25,428 nucleotides of DNA from an uncultured Collinsella sp. (lineage in GTDB: Bacteria > Actinomycetota > Coriobacteriia > Coriobacteriales > Coriobacteriaceae): contig CAAELZ010000084.1 of assembly GCA_900756945.1 (NCBI GenBank), positions 1-25,428 of the forward strand, written 5' to 3'. Position numbers and translations under genes: made by a program. Shown piece after piece: positions 7,448 through 14,003 of the stretch. The notes under the pieces are model-generated. The model was given only the letters and a program-made list of their open reading frames with translations. It was not told where the DNA came from and searched no databases. Each line of letters begins with the position of its first letter. Position 1 is the stretch's first letter.

Positions 7448-8068
7448 TTGATCAGCATGATTCTCGGCCGCAAGATTGGCATGACCCAGGTTTGGGACGA
7501 GAACGATAACGTCGTTCCCGTCACGGTCATCCAGGCTGGCCCCTGCGCTGTCTCGCAGGTTAAAACTCAGGCAACCGACGGCTATGACGCCGTCCAGATC
7601 GGTTTCGGCGACATCAAGGCCAAGAACGTGAACAAGCCCATGGCTGGTCACTTCGCCAAGGCTGGCGTCGAGCCTGTCCGCTTCCTTCGTGAGGTCCGCG
7701 TCGAGAACGGCGAGGAGCACAAGGTCGGCGAGGTCGTCACCGTCGCTGATTTCGCTGATGTCGAGAAGGTCGACGTCATCGGTACCTCCAAGGGTAAGGG
7801 CTTCCAGGGTCGCATCAAGCGCTGGGGTCAGCGCCGCGGTCCTATGACGCATGGTTCTCACTTCCAGCGTCACCCCGGTTCTATCGGTCAGTGCGCCTAT
7901 CCTGCGCGCGTCCTCAAGGGCGTCAAGATGGCCGGTCACATGGGTAACGAGCGCGTTACCGTCAAGAACCTTTCCGTTGTCCGCATCGATGCCGAGCAGA
8001 ACCTCGTCTTGGTCAAGGGCGCTGTCCCGGGTGCCAAGAATGGTCTCGTCGCCATCCGTATGGCCTAA
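7448..8068 (+). CDS. rplC: 50S ribosomal protein L3
   Basis: L3 binds 23S rRNA early in 50S assembly and reaches toward the peptidyl transferase centre. The product has the ILGRKIGMTQ start, GTSKGKGFQGRIKRWGQRRGPMTHGSHFQRHPGSIG in pieces across 116-150 (the loop with the usual modified or central residues), and the C-terminal LVKGAVPGAKNGLV. The TTG at 7448 is proposed as start: GGGA at 7437-7440 is well spaced from it, and it puts the conserved Gly-Arg-Lys at residues 7-9 as in Bacillus L3. The ATG at 7457 is 16 bases from that site and gives a shorter N terminus. It is the first gene of the cluster; rpsJ, which usually precedes it, is absent. A structured spacer of about 260 bases lies upstream. 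Confidence 0.95.
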   Translation: MISMILGRKIGMTQVWDENDNVVPVTVIQAGPCAVSQVKTQATDGYDAVQIGFGDIKAKNVNKPMAGHFAKAGVEPVRFLREVRVENGEEHKVGEVVTVADFADVEKVDVIGTSKGKGFQGRIKRWGQRRGPMTHGSHFQRHPGSIGQCAYPARVLKGVKMAGHMGNERVTVKNLSVVRIDAEQNLVLVKGAVPGAKNGLVAIRMA

Positions 8069-8114
8069 GGGCCCAGCCCATTTAGCCCAGCGTCATACCA
8101 AGGAGAACACTTAA

Positions 8115-8741
8115 ATGGCAAAGTTTGAAGTAAAGAACAGCGAGGGCAAGAAGGTCGCCGAGGCCGAGCTCGCCGCTGAGGTGTACGGCATCGAGCCGAA
8201 CATCCACGTTATGCACCACATCGTCAAGTGCCAGATGGCCTCTTGGCGTCAGGGCACCCAGTCCGCTAAGGGCCGCTCTGAGGTTTCCGGTGGCGGCAAG
8301 AAGCCTTGGCGTCAGAAGGGCACCGGCCGTGCCCGCCAGGGTTCCATCCGTGCTGCCCAGTGGCGTCACGGTGGCGTTGTCTTCGCCCCCAAGCCCCGTT
8401 CCTACGCTAAGCGTATGAACAACAAGGAGGTCAAGCTGGCTATGCGCTCCGCGCTGTCCGCCAAGCTGGCCGATGGCGAGCTCGTGCTCGTCGACGACTA
8501 CGGCTTCGAGAAGCCTTCCACCAAGGCTGCCGTTGCCATGCTCAAGGCTCTTGGCCTTGAGGGCAAGCGTCTGACCATCATTGTTCGCGATGAGGACGTC
8601 AACGCCTACCTGTCGTTCCGCAATATTCCCAAGACGTTCATCATCACCGCTGACGAGGCCAACACCTACGATCTCGTCAACAACAACGCTGTGCTGATGC
8701 CCGCCGACATCGCCGCTCACTTCGGGGAGGTGCTTGCATAA
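8115..8741 (+). CDS. rplD: 50S ribosomal protein L4
   Basis: L4 is an assembly protein of the large subunit whose extended loop lines the exit tunnel. The 208-residue product shows the loop GGGKKPWRQKGTGRARQGS (residues about 57-75) followed by QWRHGGVVFAPKPRSY, which are diagnostic. In E. coli L4 also represses the S10 operon by binding its leader; whether that holds here is not known. AAGGAGAA at 8099-8106 precedes ATG 8115. The stop is directly followed by the rplW start with no gap. Confidence 0.97.
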   Translation: MAKFEVKNSEGKKVAEAELAAEVYGIEPNIHVMHHIVKCQMASWRQGTQSAKGRSEVSGGGKKPWRQKGTGRARQGSIRAAQWRHGGVVFAPKPRSYAKRMNNKEVKLAMRSALSAKLADGELVLVDDYGFEKPSTKAAVAMLKALGLEGKRLTIIVRDEDVNAYLSFRNIPKTFIITADEANTYDLVNNNAVLMPADIAAHFGEVLA

Positions 8742-9029
8742 ATGACCGCCCACGAGATCATCATCCGTCCGATCGTGTCCGAGCGTTCCTTCTCCGGCAT
8801 GGAGCAGAACAAGTACACGTTCGAGGTCGCCAAGGATGCTAACAAGTATCAGATCAAGGACGCTGTCGAGGAGATCTTCGGCGTCAAGGTCGTTCGCGTG
8901 AACACCTTGACGGTCAAGCCCAAGACCAAGCGCGTGCGCTATGTCGCCGGCAAGACCCGTTCTTGGAAGAAGGCCATCGTCACGCTGGCCGAGGGCGACA
9001 CCATCGAGGTCTTTGGCAACCAGGCCTAA
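8742..9029 (+). CDS. rplW: 50S ribosomal protein L23
   Basis: L23 sits at the mouth of the peptide exit tunnel and is the docking site for trigger factor and signal recognition particle. The 95-residue product has the family start (IIIRPIVSERSF), the NKYTFEVAKDANKYQIKDAVEEIFGVKV core and VNTLTVKPKTKRVRYVAGKTRSWKKA in pieces near 52-80. GGGGAGGTG at 8724-8732 inside the end of rplD is its ribosome site, and the ATG directly follows the rplD stop, so the two are translationally coupled. After it, the tight gene packing breaks: 179 bases of structured spacer separate it from rplB. Confidence 0.97.
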   Translation: MTAHEIIIRPIVSERSFSGMEQNKYTFEVAKDANKYQIKDAVEEIFGVKVVRVNTLTVKPKTKRVRYVAGKTRSWKKAIVTLAEGDTIEVFGNQA

Positions 9030-9208
9030 GACTCGCTGCTGTTGAGTGAGCTCATGCCTCCCAAATAGGGGAGGCGAGAGCTCAAGGTTTCGGGCGTATA
9101 AAATGGACACGCCCGGAACCGTGTATACGTCCGGTGTCATCGCACCCGAGGCAGAACCTCGAATCCCTGTCTGCGATGGCTAACGGATTCCTATTGAAAG
9201 GGATTGTA
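9030..9208 (+). promoter_or_regulatory. Structured spacer upstream of rplB with three hairpins
   Basis: Three stems follow one another. First, GAGCTC (9048-9053) and GCCTCCC (9056-9062) pair with GGGAGGC (9069-9075) and GAGCTC (9078-9083). Second, GGTTTCGGGCGT (9086-9097) pairs with ACGCCCGGAACC (9109-9120) with one G-T wobble and an 11-base loop starting ATAAAATGG. Third, TCGCA (9140-9144) pairs with TGCGA (9172-9176) around CGAGG-CAGAA-CCTCG. No T-runs follow, so they are not normal terminators. GAAAGGGA at 9196-9203 is the rplB ribosome site. A TATAAA at 9097-9102 could also be a promoter -10, but no -35 is seen. Confidence 0.55.
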
Positions 9209-10039
9209 ATGGCTGTAAAGCACCTTAAGCCGACCTCCGCTGGTAGGCGTTGGCAGACGATCTCCGATTTCTCTGAGATCACCTGCACCAAGCCCGAGAA
9301 GTCCCTTCTCGAGCCCCTGCCCAAGAAGGCCGGTCGTAACAACAACGGCCGCATCACCACCCGCCACCAGGGCGGCGGCGTGAAGCGTCGTTACCGCGTG
9401 ATCGACTTCAAGCGCAACAAGGACGGCGTGCCCGCCAAGGTTGCCACGATCGAGTACGATCCGAACCGTTCCGCTCGCATCGCTCTGCTGCACTACGCTG
9501 ACGGTGAGAAGCGCTACATCCTGGCCCCCAAGGGCCTCGAGGTCGGTCAGACCATCATGTCCGGTTCTGACGCCGACATCAAGCCGGGCAACGCTCTGCC
9601 CCTCGCCGACATCCCCGTCGGTACGCTCATCCACGCCGTCGAGTTCCAGCCGGGCAAGGGCGCTGCTATCGCCCGTTCCGCCGGTAACTCCTGCCAGCTG
9701 ATGGGTAAGGAGGGCAAGTACGCTATCGTCCGTATGCCTTCCTCCGAGATGCGCCGCATCCTCGTTACCTGCCGCGCCACCGTCGGTGAGGTCGGCAACG
9801 CCGATCACGCCAACATCGTCATCGGCAAGGCCGGCCGTAAGCGTCACATGAACGTGCGCCCGACCGTCCGCGGTACCGTCATGAACCCTGTCGACCACCC
9901 GCACGGCGGTGGCGAGGGCAAGAACCACACCTCTGGTCGTCCCTCTGTTACCCCCTGGGGTAAGCCGACGAAGGGCCTTCGTACGCGCAAGAAGAAGAAG
10001 GTCTCGAACCAGCACATCATTCGTCGCCGTAAGAAGTAA
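9209..10039 (+). CDS. rplB: 50S ribosomal protein L2
   Basis: L2 is a primary 23S rRNA binder needed for subunit joining and peptidyl transfer. The 276-residue product has the expected features: KHLKPTSAGRRWQT near the start, GRNNNGRITTRHQGGGVKRRYR (in pieces near 42-63), and the C-terminal VRGTVMNPVDHPHGGGEGK segment that contains the His near the catalytic centre. ATG 9209 was chosen from the GAAAGGGA site and the family N terminus; the frame is open upstream to 9134 only within the leader. The basic tail KKKKVSNQHIIRRRKK is normal for L2. Confidence 0.97.
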   Translation: MAVKHLKPTSAGRRWQTISDFSEITCTKPEKSLLEPLPKKAGRNNNGRITTRHQGGGVKRRYRVIDFKRNKDGVPAKVATIEYDPNRSARIALLHYADGEKRYILAPKGLEVGQTIMSGSDADIKPGNALPLADIPVGTLIHAVEFQPGKGAAIARSAGNSCQLMGKEGKYAIVRMPSSEMRRILVTCRATVGEVGNADHANIVIGKAGRKRHMNVRPTVRGTVMNPVDHPHGGGEGKNHTSGRPSVTPWGKPTKGLRTRKKKKVSNQHIIRRRKK

Positions 10040-10071
10040 TTTCGGATACCGAGTTTTAGGAGAAAGCACTT

Positions 10072-10332
10072 ATGAGCAGAAGTCTCAAAAAGGGCCCGTT
10101 CGTGGAGACTCGCCTTCTCTCGCGTATCACCGCGATGAACGAGGCTGGCAAGAAGGACGTCGTGAAGACCTGGTCCCGCGCGTCCACCATCTTCCCCGAG
10201 ATGGTTGGTCACACCATCGCCGTCCACGACGGCCGCAAGCATGTGCCCGTGTATGTTACCGAGTCCATGGTTGGTCACAAGCTCGGCGAGTTCGCGCCGA
10301 CTCGTACGTTCCGTGGCCACAAGGCCAAATAG
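10072..10332 (+). CDS. rpsS: 30S ribosomal protein S19
   Basis: S19 lies in the head of the small subunit, contacting S13 and the decoding-site tRNA. The 86-residue product reads MSRSLKKGPFVE at its start and has WSRASTIFPEMVGHTIAVHDG and GHKLGEFAPTRTFRGH, all diagnostic, and is of the usual length. TAGGAGAAAG at 10057-10066 is the ribosome site. It follows rplB by 32 bases and precedes rplV by 14. Confidence 0.97.
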   Translation: MSRSLKKGPFVETRLLSRITAMNEAGKKDVVKTWSRASTIFPEMVGHTIAVHDGRKHVPVYVTESMVGHKLGEFAPTRTFRGHKAK

Positions 10333-10346
10333 GGGGTTAACCGTAA

Positions 10347-10718
10347 ATGGCAACTAAGTCTATTGAAACTGAGGCCACCGAGGTTCGCGCCGTCGCTAAG
10401 TACGTGCGTGTTTCCCCCAGCAAGGCCCGCCTGGTGGTCGATCTGATCCGCCGCAAGCCTGTCGCTCAGGCCTTCGACATCCTCCACTTCTGCGACCGCG
10501 CCGTCGCCGTGGATGTCGAGAAGGTTCTCCGTTCCGCCGTTGCGAACGCCGAGAACAACAACGGTCTGCGTGCCGACAACCTGGTTGTCGCCGCTGCCTA
10601 TGTTGACGAGGGTCCGACGCTTAAGCGCATCCGTCCCCGCGCCAAGGGTTCCGCTTCTCGCATTCTGAAGCGTACTTCCCACATCACCGTCGTCGTTGCT
10701 CCTCGAAAGGAGGCGTAA
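10347..10718 (+). CDS. rplV: 50S ribosomal protein L22
   Basis: L22 lines the narrowest part of the peptide exit tunnel with L4. The 123-residue product has the core AVAKYVRVSPSKARLVVDLIRRKPVAQA, AVANAENNNGLRADNLVV, and the tunnel loop ending KRIRPRAKGSASRILKRTSHITVVV (in pieces near 91-118), where macrolide-affecting changes occur in other bacteria. There is a short extra N terminus of about ten residues before the core. AGGGGGTTAACC before ATG 10347 supplies a modest ribosome site. Confidence 0.97.
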   Translation: MATKSIETEATEVRAVAKYVRVSPSKARLVVDLIRRKPVAQAFDILHFCDRAVAVDVEKVLRSAVANAENNNGLRADNLVVAAAYVDEGPTLKRIRPRAKGSASRILKRTSHITVVVAPRKEA

Positions 10719-10724
10719 AGCTGT

Positions 10725-11435
10725 ATGGGTCAGAAAGTCTACCCCACCGGCTTCCGTCTTGGCATCACCGAGAACTGGCGCTCCCGCTGGTTCGCAGAGA
10801 AGGATTACGCTAAGACCCTCGGTAACGATCTCGAGATTCGCAAGTACCTCGAGAAGCGTCTTTCCCGAGCAGCTGTCTCCCGCGTCGAGATTGAGCGCGC
10901 TGGCGACAAGGTGAAGGTCATCATCCTCACCGCTCGCCCCGGCGTTGTCATCGGTAAGAAGGGTGCCGAGATCGATACCCTCCGCACCGAGCTCGAGAAG
11001 GTCGCTGGCGTCTCCAAGGGCCAGCTCTCCGTCGACGTTGTCGAGATCAAGCGCCCCGAGCTCGACGCCAACCTCGTCGCTCAGTCTATCGCCGAGCAGC
11101 TCGAGGGCCGCGTTGCTTTCCGTCGCGCTATGCGCAAGGCTGTCCAGTCCGCCCGCAAGGCCGGCGCTAAGGGCATCCGTATCCAGTGCTCCGGTCGTCT
11201 CGGCGGTGCCGAGATGGGCCGTCGTGAGTGGTACCGCGAGGGTCGCGTGCCTCTGCACACCCTCCGTGCCAAGATCGACTACGGCACGGCTGTCGCCAGC
11301 ACCACCATGGGCGCTTGCGGCGTGAAGGTCTGGATCTACCTGGGCGAGAAGCTCCCGGGCCAGCCTGTTCCCAACCCTGCACTCGAGGGCTCTTCCCGTC
11401 CTCGTCGTCGTAACTCCGAGAGGAGGGGTCAGTAG
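10725..11435 (+). CDS. rpsC: 30S ribosomal protein S3
   Basis: S3 forms part of the mRNA entry site on the small subunit. The 236-residue product has MGQKVYPTGFRLGI at the start, a KH domain with PGVVIGKKGAEID near 65-78, and the C-terminal SGRLGGAEMGRREWYREGRVPLHTLRAKIDYG region (in pieces near 155-187). The short basic tail PRRRNSERRGQ is normal. GAAAGGAGGCG at 10704-10714, inside the end of rplV, is the ribosome site. Its TAG stop shares one base with the GTG start of rplP, showing close coupling. Confidence 0.97.
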   Translation: MGQKVYPTGFRLGITENWRSRWFAEKDYAKTLGNDLEIRKYLEKRLSRAAVSRVEIERAGDKVKVIILTARPGVVIGKKGAEIDTLRTELEKVAGVSKGQLSVDVVEIKRPELDANLVAQSIAEQLEGRVAFRRAMRKAVQSARKAGAKGIRIQCSGRLGGAEMGRREWYREGRVPLHTLRAKIDYGTAVASTTMGACGVKVWIYLGEKLPGQPVPNPALEGSSRPRRRNSERRGQ

Positions 11436-11938
11436 TGCTTGCCCCTAAGCGTATTCTTCACCGCAAGGTGCAGCGTGGCTCCATGAAGGGCCAGGCCAAG
11501 GGTAATACCGAGCTGCATTTCGGCGAGTTTGGTATCCAGGCTCTCGAGGCCCACTGGATTACCAACCGTCAGATCGAGGCCGCTCGTATTGCCATGACCC
11601 GCTACATGAAGCGTGGCGGTCGTGTCTACATCACGATCTTCCCCGATAAGCCCATCACCAAGAAGCCTGCCGAGACTCGCATGGGTTCTGGTAAGGGTAA
11701 CCCCGAGGAGTGGGTGGCCGTCGTCAAGCCCGGCCGCATCATGTTCGAGGTCAAGGGCGTGCCCGAGGAGGTCGCTCGCGAGGCTCTGCGTCTTGCACAG
11801 CACAAGCTTCCCATCAAGACCAAGATTGTTGCTGCTAAGAACGCTGAGCAGCGCATCGAGAAGGAGATGGCTGAGGAGGCCGCTCTCGAGGCCAAGTGGG
11901 CTGCTGAGGACGCCGCCGCCGCCAAGGAGGAGAACTAA
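11435..11938 (+). CDS. rplP: 50S ribosomal protein L16, with a C-terminal extension
   Basis: L16 helps position the A-site tRNA. The 167-residue product starts MLAPKRILHRKVQRGSMKG and contains GGRVYITIFPDKPITKKPAETRMGSGKGNPEEWVAVVKPGRI in pieces near 66-106, the core of the family. Most bacterial L16 proteins end about 30 residues earlier; here a tail from about 140 onward is rich in Ala, Glu and Lys and likely forms a charged helix. The GTG start at 11435 is supported by GAGAGGAGGGG just upstream and by the conserved N terminus. The TAA stop shares its last base with the ATG of rpmC. Confidence 0.96.
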   Translation: MLAPKRILHRKVQRGSMKGQAKGNTELHFGEFGIQALEAHWITNRQIEAARIAMTRYMKRGGRVYITIFPDKPITKKPAETRMGSGKGNPEEWVAVVKPGRIMFEVKGVPEEVAREALRLAQHKLPIKTKIVAAKNAEQRIEKEMAEEAALEAKWAAEDAAAAKEEN

Positions 11939-12153
11939 TGAAGCCCGCAGAGATTCGTGAGCTCTCGGACGCTCAGCTCGTTGAGAAGCTGAAGGAAATG
12001 CGCGCCGAGCTCTTTAACCTTCGTTTCCAGATGGCCACCAGCCAGCTGGACAACACCGCTCGCGTCAACACCGTGAAGAAGGACATCGCTCGCGTCCTCA
12101 CGGAGCAGCGCGCCCGCGAGATCGCAGCGGAGAAGTCCGCTGTCGCCGAGTAG
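11938..12153 (+). CDS. rpmC: 50S ribosomal protein L29
   Basis: L29 is a small two-helix protein beside the exit tunnel opening, next to L23. The 71-residue product has MKPAEIRELSDAQLVEKL and LRFQMATSQLDNTARVNTVKKDIARVLT in pieces, as expected, with a short acidic tail. Its start overlaps the rplP stop by one base, and GCCAAGGAGGAG at 11920-11931 provides the ribosome site. Confidence 0.96.
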   Translation: MKPAEIRELSDAQLVEKLKEMRAELFNLRFQMATSQLDNTARVNTVKKDIARVLTEQRAREIAAEKSAVAE

Positions 12154-12169
12154 GACCTAAGGAGAGAAC

Positions 12170-12430
12170 ATGACTGATTCGCGTAACTCGCGTAAGGTCC
12201 GTACGGGTGTCGTTACCTCCGTCTCCGGTGCCAAGACCATCGTTGTCACCATCACCGAGCGCAAGCGTCACCCCAAGTACGGCAAGATGATGACCAGCTC
12301 CAAGAAGCTGCACGCTCACGACGAGGAGTGCACGGCTGGCGTGGGCGACACCGTCCGCGTTATGGAGACCCGTCCTATGTCCAAGATGAAGCGTTGGCGC
12401 CTCATCGAGGTCGTCGAGCGCGCTAAATAA
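12170..12430 (+). CDS. rpsQ: 30S ribosomal protein S17
   Basis: S17 is an early-binding small-subunit protein with an OB fold. The 86-residue product contains RKVRTGVVTSVSGAKTIVV, ERKRHPKYGKMM, the HDEE segment and GDTVRVMETRPMSKMKRWRL in pieces, all family signatures. TAAGGAGAG at 12158-12166 is the ribosome site. After its stop there are 118 bases of spacer with a complex predicted fold before rplN. Confidence 0.97.
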   Translation: MTDSRNSRKVRTGVVTSVSGAKTIVVTITERKRHPKYGKMMTSSKKLHAHDEECTAGVGDTVRVMETRPMSKMKRWRLIEVVERAK

Positions 12431-12548
12431 GCAGTCGCTCTTACGACTTGTACGTTTCCGAAGATGTGCGTATGCCTGGCTTGCATACCACGGGCCGTAT
12501 AAAGGCTGCGCACCTCTCTTCGGTTCTTAGTTCGGAGGAACATCTACC
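12431..12548 (+). ncRNA. Candidate structured mRNA leader of rplN (three-way junction)
   Basis: The spacer folds on paper into nested stems: P1 CCGAAGA (12458-12464) with TCTTCGG (12517-12523); P2 GTGCG (12466-12470) with CGCAC (12509-12513); P3 TATGC (12471-12475) with GCATA (12483-12487), loop CTGGCTT; and P4 GGCC (12493-12496) with GGCT (12504-12507), loop GTATAAA. The ribosome site GGAGG (12534-12538) follows P1 and is free in this fold; CCTC at 12513-12516 could pair with it in another. It precedes the gene that starts the spc operon in E. coli. This is an inference from pairing alone; the TATAAA could instead be a promoter element. Confidence 0.5.
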
Positions 12549-12917
12549 ATGATTCAGATGCAAACCATGCTGAACGTCGCCGACAACTCCGGCGCTCGCA
12601 AGATTCGCTGCATCAAGGTGCTTGGCGGTTCCAAGCGTCGTTATGCAGGCATCGGCGATGTGTTCATCGGTGCTGTCCAGGAGGCTACCCCTGGCGCCAA
12701 CGTCAAGAAGAAGGACGTTGTCCGTTGCGTCGTCGTTCGCACCGTTAAGGAGATCCGCCGCAAGGATGGCTCCTACATTCGCTTTGATGAGAACGCCTGC
12801 GTTGTCATCAACAACGATGGTTCGCCCGTCGGCACCCGTATCTTCGGGCCCGTCGCTCGCGAGCTTCGTGACAAGAAGTACATGAAGATCGTCTCGCTCG
12901 CTCCCGAGACCCTGTAG
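12549..12917 (+). CDS. rplN: 50S ribosomal protein L14
   Basis: L14 lies on the subunit interface and forms bridges to the 30S. The 122-residue product has MIQMQTMLNVADNSGARKIRCIKVLGG in pieces at the start, VKKKDVVRCVVVRT, and the end FGPVARELRDKKYMKIVSLAPE, all typical, with the standard length. GGAGG at 12534-12538 precedes ATG 12549. It is separated from rpsQ by 118 bases, unlike the tight spacing elsewhere, and is followed by rplX after 13 bases. Confidence 0.98.
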   Translation: MIQMQTMLNVADNSGARKIRCIKVLGGSKRRYAGIGDVFIGAVQEATPGANVKKKDVVRCVVVRTVKEIRRKDGSYIRFDENACVVINNDGSPVGTRIFGPVARELRDKKYMKIVSLAPETL

Positions 12918-12930
12918 TTAGGGGAGATAT

Positions 12931-13236
12931 ATGTATATCAAGAAGGGCGATAAGGTCCAGGTTCTCTCTGGTAAGGATCGCGGCAAGCAGGGCGTTGTCC
13001 TGCGCGCTCTCCCCGCCGAGAACAAGGTCGTTGTCGAGGGCGTTTCGGTCGTCAAGAAGGCCGTCAAGCCCAACGCTGCCAACCAGCAGGGCGGCATCGT
13101 TTCGCAGGAGGCTCCCATCGACGCCTCCAACGTCAATCTCGTTTGCCCCGAGTGCGGTAAGGTTACCCGCGTCGGTCACGAGAAGGACGGCAAGAACAAG
13201 CTGCGCGTCTGCAAGAAGTGCGGTCACAAGTTCTAA
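12931..13236 (+). CDS. rplX: 50S ribosomal protein L24
   Basis: L24 starts assembly of the large subunit by binding the 5' end of 23S rRNA. The 101-residue product has the KOW motif near the start (KGDKVQVLSGKDRGKQGVV) and the NQQGGIVSQEAPIDASNV segment. The C-terminal CPECGK and CKKCGH pairs are a four-cysteine zinc-ribbon-like end found in many bacterial L24 proteins. GGGGAGAT at 12919-12926 is the ribosome site. It is the last gene of this cluster: the usual next gene, rplE, is absent and a strong terminator follows. Confidence 0.97.
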   Translation: MYIKKGDKVQVLSGKDRGKQGVVLRALPAENKVVVEGVSVVKKAVKPNAANQQGGIVSQEAPIDASNVNLVCPECGKVTRVGHEKDGKNKLRVCKKCGHKF

Positions 13237-13262
13237 GCTGCCCGCAACATCAAGTTGCTAGC

Positions 13263-13297
13263 AAAGGCCCGGATGCCACGGCACCCGGGCCTTTTTC
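13263..13297 (+). terminator. Intrinsic terminator closing the ribosomal protein cluster
   Basis: AAAGGCCCGG (13263-13272) pairs perfectly with CCGGGCCTTT (13285-13294), with GCC and GGC pairing again within the loop, and a run of five T bases at 13292-13296. It starts 27 bases after the rplX stop. Confidence 0.93.
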
Positions 13298-13414
13298 TAT
13301 CCCTACTCGATGGCTTCGGTTCTGCCGTCCTGTCATTCCGGTTGTATCCAGTTTTCGGTGCCGTCTCGAATAGAGTGCCGCCAGGTGACACCCTGTCGCG
13401 TTTCGTCGGCTTCG

Positions 13415-13483
13415 GGGACAAAAGTCGGGACAACTCCAAAAACTATTTTCGAACTCAGGGCTTTGAGTTTTTGTTTTTGTCCC
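13415..13483. repeat. Long imperfect hairpin with GGGACAAAA / TTTTGTCCC ends
   Basis: GGGACAAAA (13415-13423) pairs with TTTTGTCCC (13475-13483), and CAAAAACT (13437-13444) with AGTTTTTG (13466-13473). The inner part holds an alternative AACTCA/TGAGTT stem (13452-13457, 13464-13469) followed by T-rich DNA that could act as a + strand terminator. The GGGAC ends resemble the cores of the other small intergenic hairpins. Confidence 0.6.
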
Positions 13484-13842
13484 AAAGGGCGCGGCGGGAT
13501 GCCTTTGGAGGCTCGATAGCGCCGAAAACGCCCGTTTTGAAACTTAAATGCCTTTTCGCGTGCAAGCCGCCAGCTGCAATAGGAAGTGAATCAACGCAGG
13601 TGGCTTTCAAGCAGTTTGCAAAACTGCAGGTCGCAGGTCTTCATTGCCAGTAGGAGAAATGAGTAGTCTCAGGTGGCTTGCCCATGAGTTGACGAACGGG
13701 ATTTGAGATTACGCTGACGTCCGGAAACGCTTCGAGCACGGCGTTACGTTTTTGGGGTTTGGGCGTAGCCCCTGCACCCGCGAGCGCGGGCCTTAAGCCC
13801 GCCGAGAGGGTGACGCGTCGAAAACGAAGGGGAAAGAGAGAA

Positions 13843-13912
13843 GGGGCCGTCCCTATCATTCAGGTTGCGACCGAAGAAGACAAGGAGACCCCCTGAGCCT
13901 GAATGATGCCCC
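13843..13912. repeat. Inverted repeat with ATCATTCAGG arms
   Basis: ATCATTCAGG (13855-13864) and CCTGAATGAT (13898-13907) are perfect reverse complements around a 33-base loop. Outside them GGGGC (13843-13847) pairs with GCCCC (13908-13912) with a 7-base bulge (CGTCCCT) on one side. Read on the - strand, the right-hand end is AGGGACGG, again the GGGAC core of the other repeats. Confidence 0.6.
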
Positions 13913-14003
13913 ACATACCGCGTCCGACCGAGCTCAAGCCGAGCTTTTCCTGACGTCCGCCTTCGCGAAGATGATGGCTGGATTGGCTATGGATTGGCAA
14001 CAC

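Larger units (their letters stand above)
13298..14003. other. Non-coding, decayed region rich in inverted repeats
   Basis: No reading frame here has a believable ribosome site, family motif or codon pattern. A frame on the + strand from 13255 (132 codons) and one on the - strand from 13859 (72 codons) are open but look accidental or relic. Visible structure includes the hairpins at 13415-13483 and 13843-13912, and a 7-bp palindrome GCAGTTT/AAACTGC at 13611-13627. The region separates the ribosomal terminator from the transposase remnant. Confidence 0.6.

Noticed and set aside
7324..7509. Possible rpsJ (S10) remnant upstream of rplC
   Set aside because: All frames were read for S10 motifs; none was found.
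13255..13653. Possible small gene of 132 codons on the + strand after rplX
   Set aside because: The start lies in the rplX terminator, there is no ribosome site, and the frame runs through two hairpins; composition does not look coding.
13641..13859. Possible 72-codon gene on the - strand
   Set aside because: No ribosome site or recognised motif; it lies in decayed repeat-rich DNA. It might be a relic, but this cannot be shown.
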